A DNA stretch of 64,000 nucleotides from contig JBCCLH010000001.1 in NCBI GenBank assembly GCA_039026955.1, forward strand, positions 124,001 through 188,000. Reading direction: 5' to 3'. This DNA is from Kordia sp039026955 (GTDB lineage Bacteria; Bacteroidota; Bacteroidia; Flavobacteriales; Flavobacteriaceae). A model generated the notes under the pieces. That model did no database searches. It had not been told where the DNA came from and saw only the letters and a list, made by a program, of their open reading frames with translations. Shown piece after piece: positions 52,322-61,311 of this stretch. How positions within the stretch are numbered: position 1 is the stretch's first letter; each line of letters begins with the position of its first letter. Position numbers and translations under genes: made by a program.

Positions 52322-54013
52322 ATGTCAGACGATAAGAAAGTTATCTTTTCCATGAATAGGGTTTCTAAAACCTATCAAAGTACCAACAAACAAGTTTTAA
52401 AAGATATATACCTCAGTTTCTTCTACGGAGCTAAAATTGGAATCTTGGGTCTCAACGGCTCGGGTAAATCTACTTTACTGAAAATCATTGCAGGTGTTGA
52501 AAAAAATTACCAAGGTGAAGTTACGTTTTCACCAGGCTATAAAGTCGGGTATTTAGAGCAAGAACCGCAATTAGACGAAGAAAAAACTGTGTTAGATATT
52601 GTAAAAGAAGGTGTCGCAGAAACGGTCGCCATTTTGGACGAATACAACAAAATCAACGACATGTTTGGATTGGAAGAAGTGTATTCAGACGCAGATAAGA
52701 TGGACAAGTTAATGGCGCGTCAGGCAGATTTACAAGATAAAATTGACGCGAGTAATGCGTGGGAATTAGATACCAAACTAGAAATTGCGATGGATGCCTT
52801 ACGAACGCCAGAACCAGACAAAAAGATCGGTGTGCTTTCAGGTGGAGAACGCCGTCGTGTCGCTCTGTGTCGTTTGTTACTACAAGAACCAGAAATCTTA
52901 CTTTTAGATGAGCCAACCAACCACTTGGATGCGGAATCAGTACACTGGTTAGAGCATCATTTAGCACAATATAAAGGAACTGTAATTGCCGTAACGCACG
53001 ATAGATATTTCTTAGATAATGTAGCCGGTTGGATTTTGGAATTGGATCGCGGAGAAGGCATTCCGTGGAAAGGAAATTATTCTTCCTGGTTAGATCAGAA
53101 AGCAAAACGCCTGGCTCAGGAAAGCAAAACTGCTTCAAAACGTCAAAAAACCTTAGAAAGAGAGCTGGAATGGGTTCGTCAAGGTGCGAAAGGTCGTCAA
53201 ACCAAGCAAAAAGCACGTTTGAAGAATTACGATAAATTATTAAATCAAGATCAAAAACAAACGGAAGAAAAGCTAGAAATCTATATCCCAAACGGTCCGC
53301 GTTTAGGTACCAATGTGATTGAAGCCACAGGTGTTTCCAAAGCGTACGGTGAAAAATTACTTTATGAAAACTTAGAATTTAACTTGCCGCAGGCAGGAAT
53401 CGTGGGGATCATTGGACCGAATGGAGCTGGAAAAACAACCATTTTTAGAATGATTATGGGGGAAGAAACGCCCGATAAAGGAACCTTCACGGTTGGTGAA
53501 ACGGCAAAACTCGCGTATGTAGATCAGTCGCACTCCAATATTGATCCTGAAAAATCGATTTGGGCAAACTTCTCTGACGAGCAAGAATTGATCATGATGG
53601 GCGGAAAGCAAGTGAATTCCAGAGCCTATTTGAGTCGTTTCAATTTCTCAGGTAGCGAGCAAAATAAAAAAGTAAGCACACTTTCGGGTGGAGAACGAAA
53701 CCGTCTGCATTTAGCCATGACTTTAAAAGAAGAAGGAAACGTATTATTACTCGATGAGCCTACAAACGACTTAGACGTAAATACGTTGCGTGCGTTGGAA
53801 GAAGGTTTGGAAAACTTTGCTGGTTGTGCCGTAGTGATTTCGCATGACAGATGGTTTTTAGATCGTATCTGTACACACATCTTAGCTTTTGAAGGTGACT
53901 CACAAGTCTATTTCTTTGAAGGAAGCTTCTCGGATTACGAAGAAAACAAAAAGAAACGTTTGGGCGGTGATTTGATGCCGAAGCGTATTAAGTATAAGAA
54001 GTTGATAAGGTAA
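52322..54013 (+). CDS. ettA: energy-dependent translational throttle protein (ABC-F)
   Basis: This 563-aa ribosome-binding ABC-F ATPase has two nucleotide-binding domains and no membrane part. Walker A sequences are GLNGSGKSTLLK (about 40-51) and GPNGAGKTTIFR (about 360-371). Signatures are LSGGERRRVALC and LSGGERNRLHLA, and the Walker B/Glu segments are LLLDEPTNHLD and LLLDEPTNDLD. The arm between the Walker motifs of the first domain and the C-terminal stretch GGDLMPKRIKYKKL match EttA (555 aa in E. coli). It restricts translation initiation when energy is low. Confidence 0.95.
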   Translation: MSDDKKVIFSMNRVSKTYQSTNKQVLKDIYLSFFYGAKIGILGLNGSGKSTLLKIIAGVEKNYQGEVTFSPGYKVGYLEQEPQLDEEKTVLDIVKEGVAETVAILDEYNKINDMFGLEEVYSDADKMDKLMARQADLQDKIDASNAWELDTKLEIAMDALRTPEPDKKIGVLSGGERRRVALCRLLLQEPEILLLDEPTNHLDAESVHWLEHHLAQYKGTVIAVTHDRYFLDNVAGWILELDRGEGIPWKGNYSSWLDQKAKRLAQESKTASKRQKTLERELEWVRQGAKGRQTKQKARLKNYDKLLNQDQKQTEEKLEIYIPNGPRLGTNVIEATGVSKAYGEKLLYENLEFNLPQAGIVGIIGPNGAGKTTIFRMIMGEETPDKGTFTVGETAKLAYVDQSHSNIDPEKSIWANFSDEQELIMMGGKQVNSRAYLSRFNFSGSEQNKKVSTLSGGERNRLHLAMTLKEEGNVLLLDEPTNDLDVNTLRALEEGLENFAGCAVVISHDRWFLDRICTHILAFEGDSQVYFFEGSFSDYEENKKKRLGGDLMPKRIKYKKLIR

Positions 54014-54031
54014 ATTATTGTTCATAACGTT

Positions 54032-54076
54032 GTCGGGAGTCTGAGACTCCCGACAGCTCTCAGACTCCCGACAGCT
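54032..54076. repeat. GC-rich palindrome plus direct repeat behind ettA
   Basis: GTCGGGAGTCT and its complement form a 23-base near-perfect palindrome (54032-54054), and AGACTCCCGACAGCT occurs twice (54044-54058 and 54062-54076). It lies between the convergent stops of ettA and the hydroxylase gene and touches the latter's stop codon. It may serve as a terminator even though no long T run follows. Confidence 0.7.
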
Positions 54077-54636
54077 TATGAAGTTTTAAGTGTTTTATAT
54101 CCTGCCTGCTTAAAAACATGCCGCAACCAATCATTCACAATACAATCTAAAATAAGATGTACGCGCGGTTGATTGCTATTATTTTTGACTTCGTGTTCTT
54201 CGTGGAAATTGCAATACCAACATTCGCCAGGTTGCATGCGTACAATATGCTCGTCTTTTAGTATAATATGTACATCATCATTCGTTTGTACGGCAATATG
54301 CAAACGGACTCTTCCATGTTCGAAGCTGTAACACGTATCTCTATGCTTCTGTATGCTGGCACCAGGATCTAACGTATGTACGCGAAAAGTTTCTATTGGA
54401 CATTGAAACATATCATAAATAGAAAGCAGATATGGACATTTTTTCAGAGCTTCATTCGGAGAGAAGACAGGCAAACCGTCAGATCCCATTGTAGGTTCAA
54501 TGAAATGCTTTAACCACAAAGTTTCCAATTCTACTGACGGATTGTAAATATCTTCATAATCAGTTTTAGAAAATTGTGCTAGTTCTTTTTTAATCACATC
54601 AGCAACAAATTCGAAGGGAAGTTTGAGTGCATTCAT
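54076..54636 (-). CDS. aspartyl/asparaginyl beta-hydroxylase-like dioxygenase
   Basis: This 186-aa Fe(II)/2-oxoglutarate dioxygenase fold protein has the two metal histidines H98 (SIQKHRDTCY) and H148 (FHEEHEVKNNS) and the 2-oxoglutarate Arg (RVHL, about 158), the AspH set in which an acidic metal ligand is missing. Members hydroxylate proteins or small molecules; the target is unknown. It follows the VOC gene by 16 bases on the same strand, so the two are co-transcribed. Confidence 0.87.
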   Translation of the reverse strand: MNALKLPFEFVADVIKKELAQFSKTDYEDIYNPSVELETLWLKHFIEPTMGSDGLPVFSPNEALKKCPYLLSIYDMFQCPIETFRVHTLDPGASIQKHRDTCYSFEHGRVRLHIAVQTNDDVHIILKDEHIVRMQPGECWYCNFHEEHEVKNNSNQPRVHLILDCIVNDWLRHVFKQAGYKTLKTS

Positions 54637-54652
54637 GTTCCGAATTTATAAA

Positions 54653-55066
54653 TTATTTGGTAAATACCTCATTTTCATTTGAAAAAGCCTTGAATTCTAA
54701 CGGATTTCCACTAAAATCAAACACAAACATCGTACGTTGTTCACCTGCTTGTCCTTCATAACGTATTTGTGGTTTTACGACAAATTCAACAGCATTCGCT
54801 TCAAAAACTTCTTGCAAACTTTCAAACTGTGGAATCGTCAACAAGCATCCAAAATGTGGAATCGGAACACTCACACCATCTACTTTTCCACAATAATCCA
54901 ATTCAGGAATGTCAGTGCTTACATGTCCAGACAATTGATGTCCGTAAAAATCAAAATCAATCCAATGTTCCGTAGAGCGACCTTCTTCACAGCCCAAGAG
55001 TTCTACATAAAATTTGCGAGTGGTTTCAATATCCTTGACTTTAAAAGCGTAATGAAAAGCGTTCAT
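54653..55066 (-). CDS. VOC-family (glyoxalase/dioxygenase-fold) protein
   Basis: This 137-aa protein has the paired beta-alpha-beta-beta-beta modules of the vicinal oxygen chelate fold: HYAFKVKDIETTRKFYVELL at the start and FVFDFSGNPLEFKAF at the end, where the terminal Glu is a usual metal ligand. Possible ligands are His5, His46/53 and Glu131. It could be a lyase, dioxygenase or resistance protein; the chemistry cannot be assigned. It is the first gene of the pair with the hydroxylase. Confidence 0.85.
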   Translation of the reverse strand: MNAFHYAFKVKDIETTRKFYVELLGCEEGRSTEHWIDFDFYGHQLSGHVSTDIPELDYCGKVDGVSVPIPHFGCLLTIPQFESLQEVFEANAVEFVVKPQIRYEGQAGEQRTMFVFDFSGNPLEFKAFSNENEVFTK

Positions 55067-55129
55067 GGCGAGTAATCATCTATAATTTATATCACTTCAA
55101 ATATAACACATCTAACAAAAATTATTTTT

Positions 55130-55330
55130 AATTAACGTGAGTTCGATATAGTTATTTTAATAAATATATGATAATCAATAACTTAAACAAAATGTCAAAT
55201 CGAGCGCAGTCGAGATTCAATCGAAATTTTATTTTTATAGTGTTCTCGACTGCGCTCGAACTGACAAGTCTTTATTTTTCAGTGAATTACTAATAATTTA
55301 ATGATTTCTTATATCGAACTCACGTTAATT
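55130..55330. repeat. 201-bp element with perfect 21-bp terminal inverted repeats
   Basis: Positions 55130-55150 are exactly inverted at 55310-55330 (core AACGTGAGTTCGATATA). Inside, CGAGCGCAGTCGAGA and TCTCGACTGCGCTCGA form a second perfect stem. It is the best preserved of three related elements (others at 34702-34916 and 41735-41994). It fills half of the 409-base gap between the VOC and kinase genes; the rest is AT-rich without a gene. Confidence 0.85.
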
Positions 55331-55475
55331 TGGCAAAAGAAGTCCAAAAAGTAGCAAAACAGTGTATTCGTCTGTAATCTTTTGTCTTATGTTTAAAATA
55401 GGAGAAAGATTTTTTTGAAAGTAATATACTATCTTATTTTTTCGTATTTTAAAGCAGTTTTTAAAACCCAAATCC

Positions 55476-57677
55476 TTGAAGAATATTTATGCTGCCCTTT
55501 TACTGTTTATTCTGCTGATGGCATTGCCAGTACACAGTCAAGATGTACCCAAGGAACGTATCATTGATAGTGTTCGCAAATACCTCGATATTTCCACTGA
55601 AAGTTATAGCAAGTATCAATATAAAGAAACCATTGAGTCCTCAAATCGTGCGCTCGAATACGCATTGCAAGTTGAAGATAATTACTATTTAACGTTGATT
55701 TACAACGAATTAGGCTTGGCGTACGACGGAATTTCTGAATTCTCAAGATCGAAAAAAAGTTACTTGGAATCCTTACGCTATTCCAAACAAGTTGCGAATG
55801 ATACCATTAAAGGATGGATTTACAATAACATAGGGAATTTATATTCAGAAGGTCTACAAAAGATGGATTCTGCCATCATGTTTTATAAAGAATCCTTACG
55901 CTATGCAGAAAAGTTAAAAGATACATTTGAAATTTTGACACCGGTTTTGAATATTGGTTGGACCTATTTGGATGAAGGTGAATACGATACAGCTTTTCCA
56001 TATTTAGAGAAGTCTGAAAAAATGATCTATTCTGAGCACGGTGATGATGCAGGGAAAGCACAAGTCAGTTTTTTATTAGGACGCTATTATATGCACAAAG
56101 AAAAACTTGATTTAGCAGATACCAGTTTCAAAAATTCAATTAAATACGCTGAGAAGGACAGTCTCTTAGAAGAATTGACCGAAATCTATGAGCAATATGC
56201 GGTATTAGCAAAAAAGCAAGGAAATGATAAACTTGCGTATGATCGCTTGCAAACGCATTTAAAATACAGAGATTCGCTAATTAATGAAGCTAAAATTAAG
56301 GAGAATCAAATTGCGTTGGCGCGTTTTTCTGTAGATGAATACAAGAAAGATTTAGATCGGGTTAAAAAAGAGCAGAAAGATCAAGAAACCATTATGAAAA
56401 AGTCACAACAAATCTCGTATGTGTTGATGATTGCTGGACTCATCTTGATTTTATTGCTAATAAACATGTTTAAAAACTATAAGTTTCGAAACAAAGCATT
56501 GGAAAAATTGCGCTCTAAAAATCTGCAATTGCGTGAAGCCAAGGAGGAAGCTGAAGCACAAGCCAATCTAAAAGCACAATTTTTCTCTACAGTAAGTCAT
56601 GAACTGCGAACGCCGTTGTATGGTGTGGTTGGTTTGACATCTTTACTATCAGAAGATTTTCCAAATTTGAAGAAGAACGAAAACTTTAAATCGCTCAAAT
56701 TTTCAAGTACATATTTGTTATCGCTGATCAATAATGTATTGCAGATTAACAAGATTGAATCGCAAGGCGTAAAGTTAGAAAGCATTCCGTTTAATGTGAA
56801 GAATTTATTGAATGAAGTAGTGAATTCATTCAGTTTTGCGGCAAATCAGAATCGAAATAAAGTCCATCAAGAAATTGATCCGAAAATTCCAGAAATTCTA
56901 TTGGGCGATTCGGTGCGACTTTCTCAAATTTTAATGAATTTGATTGGAAATGCGATTAAATTCACTGAAGATGGTAATATTTGGATTCGATTAGAATCTG
57001 AAGCTAACACAGGCAAAACACATACGATCAAGTTTACCATTCAAGATGACGGTATTGGAATTCCGAAAGAAAAGCAAGTCTCTGTGTTTGATAAGTTTGT
57101 GCAACTGCGTCCGATTGAAAAAAACTATCAAGGAACGGGTTTAGGTTTATCGATTGTAAAGCGTTTGTTACTACTTTTTGATAGTGATATTGCCCTGAAA
57201 AGTGAAGAAAATAACGGAACAGAATTTTCATTTTCTATTGTATTTGAAGAAACGAAAGAACTTTCTGTGAAAGACATCCCTGTATCTGCGCAAGCGATTG
57301 ACACGATTGAAAAACGTATTTTAATTGTGGACGATAACAAAATCAATCGCGTAGTGACCAAGCGTATTCTGCAAAACAAAGGTTTTCAATGCGATGTAGC
57401 GGAGGACGGAATGGATGCTATAGAAACGCTAAAAGAGAACAACTACGATTTGATTCTGATGGACATCAATATGCCACGAATTGATGGTGTAGAAACGACC
57501 AAACGCATTCGTAAAACGGATCAAAAAACGCCAATAATTGCCTTAACTGCTGTAGAAGAAGACCAAATTCGAGATCGCATTTACGAAGCGGGAATGAACG
57601 ACTTCATCATCAAACCGTACGATTTGGCAGAATTTCATCAAATCATTCTGAAAAACTTATACGTCAATATCATATAA
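55476..57677 (+). CDS. hybrid sensor histidine kinase/response regulator with TPR sensor
   Basis: This 733-aa protein has a signal peptide (AALLLFILLMALPVHSQ) and a periplasmic TPR region (about 30-290). One transmembrane helix follows (about 313-331), then a coiled linker, HisKA with SHELRTPLYG (His375), HATPase with NLIGNAIKFTED, DDGIGIP and GTGLGLSIV, and a receiver domain with phospho-acceptor Asp663 (LILMDINMP) and Lys in IIKPYD. There is no output domain. A TTG start at 55476 is chosen: it alone gives the signal peptide, and no in-frame ATG occurs before the upstream stop. Its last 8 bases overlap the convergent VTT gene. Confidence 0.9.
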   Translation: MKNIYAALLLFILLMALPVHSQDVPKERIIDSVRKYLDISTESYSKYQYKETIESSNRALEYALQVEDNYYLTLIYNELGLAYDGISEFSRSKKSYLESLRYSKQVANDTIKGWIYNNIGNLYSEGLQKMDSAIMFYKESLRYAEKLKDTFEILTPVLNIGWTYLDEGEYDTAFPYLEKSEKMIYSEHGDDAGKAQVSFLLGRYYMHKEKLDLADTSFKNSIKYAEKDSLLEELTEIYEQYAVLAKKQGNDKLAYDRLQTHLKYRDSLINEAKIKENQIALARFSVDEYKKDLDRVKKEQKDQETIMKKSQQISYVLMIAGLILILLLINMFKNYKFRNKALEKLRSKNLQLREAKEEAEAQANLKAQFFSTVSHELRTPLYGVVGLTSLLSEDFPNLKKNENFKSLKFSSTYLLSLINNVLQINKIESQGVKLESIPFNVKNLLNEVVNSFSFAANQNRNKVHQEIDPKIPEILLGDSVRLSQILMNLIGNAIKFTEDGNIWIRLESEANTGKTHTIKFTIQDDGIGIPKEKQVSVFDKFVQLRPIEKNYQGTGLGLSIVKRLLLLFDSDIALKSEENNGTEFSFSIVFEETKELSVKDIPVSAQAIDTIEKRILIVDDNKINRVVTKRILQNKGFQCDVAEDGMDAIETLKENNYDLILMDINMPRIDGVETTKRIRKTDQKTPIIALTAVEEDQIRDRIYEAGMNDFIIKPYDLAEFHQIILKNLYVNII

Positions 57678-58227
57678 AATATGCACTTCCGTACACGTAT
57701 ACGCTGCATAAAATCAATTCGCCAATAAAAATACTAATCGCAAAAACAATCGGATTAATCTTCATCGCACCTGCGACATAACAAATCAAGTCGGTAGGCA
57801 CAAACGGAAAAAATGCCCAAAAAATGATAAACAAAGGACCGTACTTTCCGGAAAGTTTCTCTTTTACCAAATTCGTTGCCTTCGTATTCTTGTCAAAGAT
57901 TTTAGCAAAACCTAGTTTATCTGCGAAGTAGTAAACAATCATGGAAGAGATCGTAATTCCAATCACGGAAATTAATAACACCAAAAATAAATCGTTCGGA
58001 AAAAGAAAAACACCTGCAAAAATTAAAACGGTACTTGGCAGCATTACAAATCCGCGGATTAGGTGACAAAGAAAGAAAATGATCCACGCATAATTTCCAA
58101 AAGACTGAATGCCTTTAATTATGTTTTCTCGGGAAAAAGTATCGGGAAATAGTACATTGTACAGAATAAAGCCAATGATGAGGACAATCCAAAAACGTCT
58201 AAAAAACGTGATATAACTTTCTTTCAT
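57670..58227 (-). CDS. VTT-domain (TVP38/TMEM64/DedA-like) membrane protein
   Basis: This 185-aa inner-membrane protein has five to six hydrophobic segments and the VTT core (MLPSTVLIFAGVFLFPNDLF; FADKLGFAKIFDKNTKATNL; GPLFIIFWAFFPFVPTDLIC). DedA-type proteins are thought to move lipids between leaflets or to support membrane energetics. The ATG at 58227 is preferred to a TTG at 58242. Its stop codon overlaps the end of the kinase gene by 8 bases on the opposite strand. Confidence 0.87.
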   Translation of the reverse strand: MKESYITFFRRFWIVLIIGFILYNVLFPDTFSRENIIKGIQSFGNYAWIIFFLCHLIRGFVMLPSTVLIFAGVFLFPNDLFLVLLISVIGITISSMIVYYFADKLGFAKIFDKNTKATNLVKEKLSGKYGPLFIIFWAFFPFVPTDLICYVAGAMKINPIVFAISIFIGELILCSVYVYGSAYFI

Positions 58228-58346
58228 GAAATTTTGCTTCAATTCGTATACAAGACGGCAAAGCTACATATTTGTTACGAGGTAAAGTGTCTTTGTCGGA
58301 AATTAGTTGTTTTTGATTCACCTTTGCAAACGGATAGGCTTTGACA

Positions 58347-58450
58347 CGTCATTGCGAGAATTTCATAGAAATTCGTGGCAATCTGTTCCTAAAAAACACT
58401 AGAATTTACACAGAAACAGACTACCACGTCGTAAACTCCTCCTAGTGACG
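58347..58450. repeat. 104-bp hairpin element with CGTCATTGCGAG ends, copy 2
   Basis: The ends CGTCATTGCGAG and CTCCTAGTGACG, with inner blocks CGTGGCAATCTG and CAGACTACCACG, pair as in copy 1. It lies between the VTT and MarR-GNAT genes. Confidence 0.75.
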
Positions 58451-58462
58451 TAGCATAGATTT

Positions 58463-59416
58463 TTAGTATTCGAATATCAATTCCATTTTAATATCACCGC
58501 GCATATACGGATTATTCGCTTCCATCGGAATTTCTACAAAACCGTATTTTTCGTAAATATAAATCGCGTTTTCAAGCTTGCGATTGGAGTATAGAATGAA
58601 TTTTGTAAAGTGTTGCTCTTTGGCAAAATCGATACAATATTGCATCAACTTTTGACCGATCTTTTTTCCTCTAAAATTTGGAGAAACGGCCATTTTACTG
58701 AGTTCAAAAACACCGTCTTCTATTTTAATCATCGCGACAGTTCCTGCAATTTGATCACTATCTTTCACAAAAAAGATATGTCCGCCTTGATCAATAATAT
58801 AACTTTTGGCATTGCTTAAAACTTCTTCATCGTGTGGTTCAACATAGAAAAATGTTTTCAACCATTCCACATTTAAATTGTAAAAATCAGTAGTATATTC
58901 TTCATCAAAAGGAATAATTTCTATCTCGGAATATGCAATGGATTTCATGTTTTCAATCACGCGTTTACTCATACTTTTTTCAGAAAGTTGATCTTCCAAT
59001 CGACTTAAATGTGAAACCAAATTTTCAGAAGGAAACGTAGTCAAATCTTCGACAGTTTCATGAATCACATTCCAAATCGGAATCATCCTAATCAATAGTT
59101 TTTCGCCTTTGAGTGAGAGTGAAATATTCTTTTTTCGCTTATCAATTTCGTCATTCGCAATGACGATCAATTCCTTCTTTAAAAGTTTATTTAACGTCTG
59201 TGTAATAGCGGGTTGCGAGACATTCAACAACTCTCGAATTTCTGTGTTGGTGGTTTTATTTTTTTGTGAGATGATTTTAAAAGCAGGGAATAAATACGGA
59301 TCAAAATCAATCCCGAAATGTGTGTAAATCTTCTGCGTTTCCTTCATCATGGTGTCGCTGATTCGATTCAATCGTGAACCCAAACTAATCTCTTTAAATT
59401 CGCGTAAAGCATCCAT
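58463..59416 (-). CDS. MarR-GNAT fusion (regulator/N-acetyltransferase)
   Basis: This 317-aa protein has an N-terminal MarR winged helix (about 15-150: TNTEIRELLNVSQPAITQTL, DEIDKRKKNISLSLKGEKLL) and a C-terminal GNAT acetyltransferase (about 165-315). The latter has the acetyl-CoA site VSPNFRGKKIGQKLMQYCID and AIYIYEKYGFVEIP. Such fusions may acetylate a small molecule that also controls DNA binding. It follows hutG by 70 bases on the same strand and could regulate or belong to the histidine degradation genes. Confidence 0.9.
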   Translation of the reverse strand: MDALREFKEISLGSRLNRISDTMMKETQKIYTHFGIDFDPYLFPAFKIISQKNKTTNTEIRELLNVSQPAITQTLNKLLKKELIVIANDEIDKRKKNISLSLKGEKLLIRMIPIWNVIHETVEDLTTFPSENLVSHLSRLEDQLSEKSMSKRVIENMKSIAYSEIEIIPFDEEYTTDFYNLNVEWLKTFFYVEPHDEEVLSNAKSYIIDQGGHIFFVKDSDQIAGTVAMIKIEDGVFELSKMAVSPNFRGKKIGQKLMQYCIDFAKEQHFTKFILYSNRKLENAIYIYEKYGFVEIPMEANNPYMRGDIKMELIFEY

Positions 59417-59486
59417 TGTATAGTTGTTTATATAAGTGCTTATGTAAAAATATTTAAAAATTCTAATTTCTCAAAATAGAAACGAA

Positions 59487-60503
59487 TTATTTGCGCATAA
59501 AATCGGTGATGAAGTAGCTTAGCATTTTCCCAACCACATACATTTCTTGTGGATTGGTAGGATTTGGTGCCGCTTCACACAAATGCAAATAAGCAGCATT
59601 TTTCTGTTTTCCAAAAAACGAAGCAAACATACGCGCTTCATTCACGGTAAAACCACTTGGCGTCATAGCGCTACTCGGAATATTTTCAATGACATCGCAG
59701 TCAATTTCCACACCAAAAGGACGATTGTTGACAAAGTTTAAAGCAGTATTAAATTGAAATGAAAATCCTTGCTCATGCCGAATTTTAAGTCCTTCAAACG
59801 TATTGTAACGAATGCGATCGGGATAATTATCAATCGTTTTGAAGACTTTTTTAGAAGTATAATTTTCATGCAATCCAAACATAAAATACTTGTCTAAAAA
59901 GCATTTTTTAAAGGCATAACTAAATCCATTTCCGCTGTGTCTGCCTTCCAGACTTCGAAAATCGGTATGCGCATCCAAATTCACCACGTTGATGGCTTTG
60001 CTCTTGCCTAAAGCGGTTCCTTTGATATTTCCGTACGCATTATTATGTCCGCCACCAATGATAATTGGCGTTTTCCCTGCACTCACAATTTGAAAAACCA
60101 AAAAGGCAACTTCTTCATCAATTTTAATGACCAATTGCGATAATAGAATATGATATTCGGGCGAATTTTCTTGAAAACTTGCCGCGCGTTGCATCAATGC
60201 AGAAAAATCTAAATGTCCTAGTACCAACAAGCGTTTTCCTTTATTAAACGTGTTATCTTGTGTATTTAGTAGTGATTTCAATGCTGCATTCCAAGCAGTA
60301 GTAGCACCCGCTTTTCCATGATTGGCACGAATCCCGATATCTTCAGGAATTCCGAACAATACATATTTGGCTTCTGATTGTTTTAATCGAGCAACTAAAT
60401 TATCTGATGATAAAAGTGTTTCTACTTTTTCACCAAATTTGGTTTCGCCTTCGCGTTTGGAAATCAGCGCATTCAACTGCGCGCGCGTGTAAAGTTGTAG
60501 CAT
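59487..60503 (-). CDS. hutG: formimidoylglutamase (arginase family)
   Basis: This 338-aa ureohydrolase-fold enzyme would split N-formimidoyl-glutamate into glutamate and formamide, the last step of histidine breakdown. The manganese motifs are GGGHNNAYG (about 190), NLDAHTDFRSLEGRHSGNGF (about 210) and EIDCDVIENIPSS (about 278), where the second Asp of the usual DxDxxD is preserved and the third position differs. Neighbouring hutI and the family's variant motifs support HutG over agmatinase or arginase. HutH and HutU are not in the window. Confidence 0.85.
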   Translation of the reverse strand: MLQLYTRAQLNALISKREGETKFGEKVETLLSSDNLVARLKQSEAKYVLFGIPEDIGIRANHGKAGATTAWNAALKSLLNTQDNTFNKGKRLLVLGHLDFSALMQRAASFQENSPEYHILLSQLVIKIDEEVAFLVFQIVSAGKTPIIIGGGHNNAYGNIKGTALGKSKAINVVNLDAHTDFRSLEGRHSGNGFSYAFKKCFLDKYFMFGLHENYTSKKVFKTIDNYPDRIRYNTFEGLKIRHEQGFSFQFNTALNFVNNRPFGVEIDCDVIENIPSSAMTPSGFTVNEARMFASFFGKQKNAAYLHLCEAAPNPTNPQEMYVVGKMLSYFITDFMRK

Positions 60504-60565
60504 GTGTTAGTTAAGTCAGTCGAAATGCTAATTTACGTTTTTAATTGATTGGATGAAAAATAAAT

Positions 60566-61126
60566 TTAACCAGACAACGCCACAATACATTTCTCACGAA
60601 TGCACCAAATTTCCTCGAAAGAATAGGAGAGTTGTTCTTCGGCAATCCATTGTTTCAAAAAGTCTTGATGCCAATTCACTTTATACGTTGCGATTTGATG
60701 TGGTAGAATTTCTTCTTCTATTAGTAAACTCTCTAAAAAAGGTGTTTTGTTAGAACTAGCTCGTGTAATATCGATTACGTTTCCATCAATTTTTAAATAG
60801 GTATGCGCTTCGGGAATATAATTGATTTTGTATTTGTCTAATACTTTTCTAACACCTCGCGTATTCGCTTCATTCATTTGATAAATCCCGAGAAATAGTT
60901 GTACACTTTCTTGTTGACTTTCCAAAGCAAGTTGTTTTACAAACGCATGTTTGGTAGCACAAGTTCCTTTCTGTTCTGGAATGATCAAACGATACTCACT
61001 ACGATCAGAAGTTCTTCCGTATGGCAATTGATGTACATAGGTCAATGCCGATTTGAAATCTGAAATTCCTTTATCGAGCAGCAACTTAGACAAGGAACCA
61101 TTCTGTGGAAGCGGGAAATTTAGCAT
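60566..61126 (-). CDS. conserved protein with possible transglutaminase-like triad
   Basis: This is a 186-aa cytoplasmic protein. The ATG at 61126 starts the compact chain; an in-frame start at 61195 would add a segment with no family look. Residues Cys56 (EQKGTCATKHAFV), His108 (PEAHTYLKI) and Asp119 (DGNVIDITR) have the spacing and contexts of a transglutaminase/cysteine-protease triad, but I do not recognise a named family. It lies 62 bases before hutG on the same strand, so co-expression is likely. A role in histidine breakdown is not shown. Confidence 0.6.
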   Translation of the reverse strand: MLNFPLPQNGSLSKLLLDKGISDFKSALTYVHQLPYGRTSDRSEYRLIIPEQKGTCATKHAFVKQLALESQQESVQLFLGIYQMNEANTRGVRKVLDKYKINYIPEAHTYLKIDGNVIDITRASSNKTPFLESLLIEEEILPHQIATYKVNWHQDFLKQWIAEEQLSYSFEEIWCIREKCIVALSG

Positions 61127-61214
61127 GTGGATTGTTTTTGTAAAGGTAAATATATTTAGTCGAAAGAGTAAGCCTCTAGAAAGTTTCACTAACAATAGTG
61201 ATTAGAATTGAAAT

Positions 61215-61311
61215 GTCTTTGCGAGGCTCAGCCGTGGCAATCTGTTACTTCAGAGAATAAAGACGTTATACGATGATGAGATTGCTTCTTCGCTGCACTT
61301 CGTAATGACGA
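61215..61311. repeat. 97-bp hairpin element, copy 3 of the CGTCATTGCGAG family
   Basis: TGTCTTTGCGAGGCTCAGC, CGTGGCAATCTG, GAGATTGCTTCTTCGC and CGTAATGACGA are the four blocks of the family in the same order as in copies 1 and 2. Confidence 0.7.

Noticed and set aside
55067..55475. tRNA or other stable RNA in the palindromic gap
   Set aside because: The pairing is a simple long hairpin with no cloverleaf or CCA end; no tRNA or rRNA was seen anywhere in the window.
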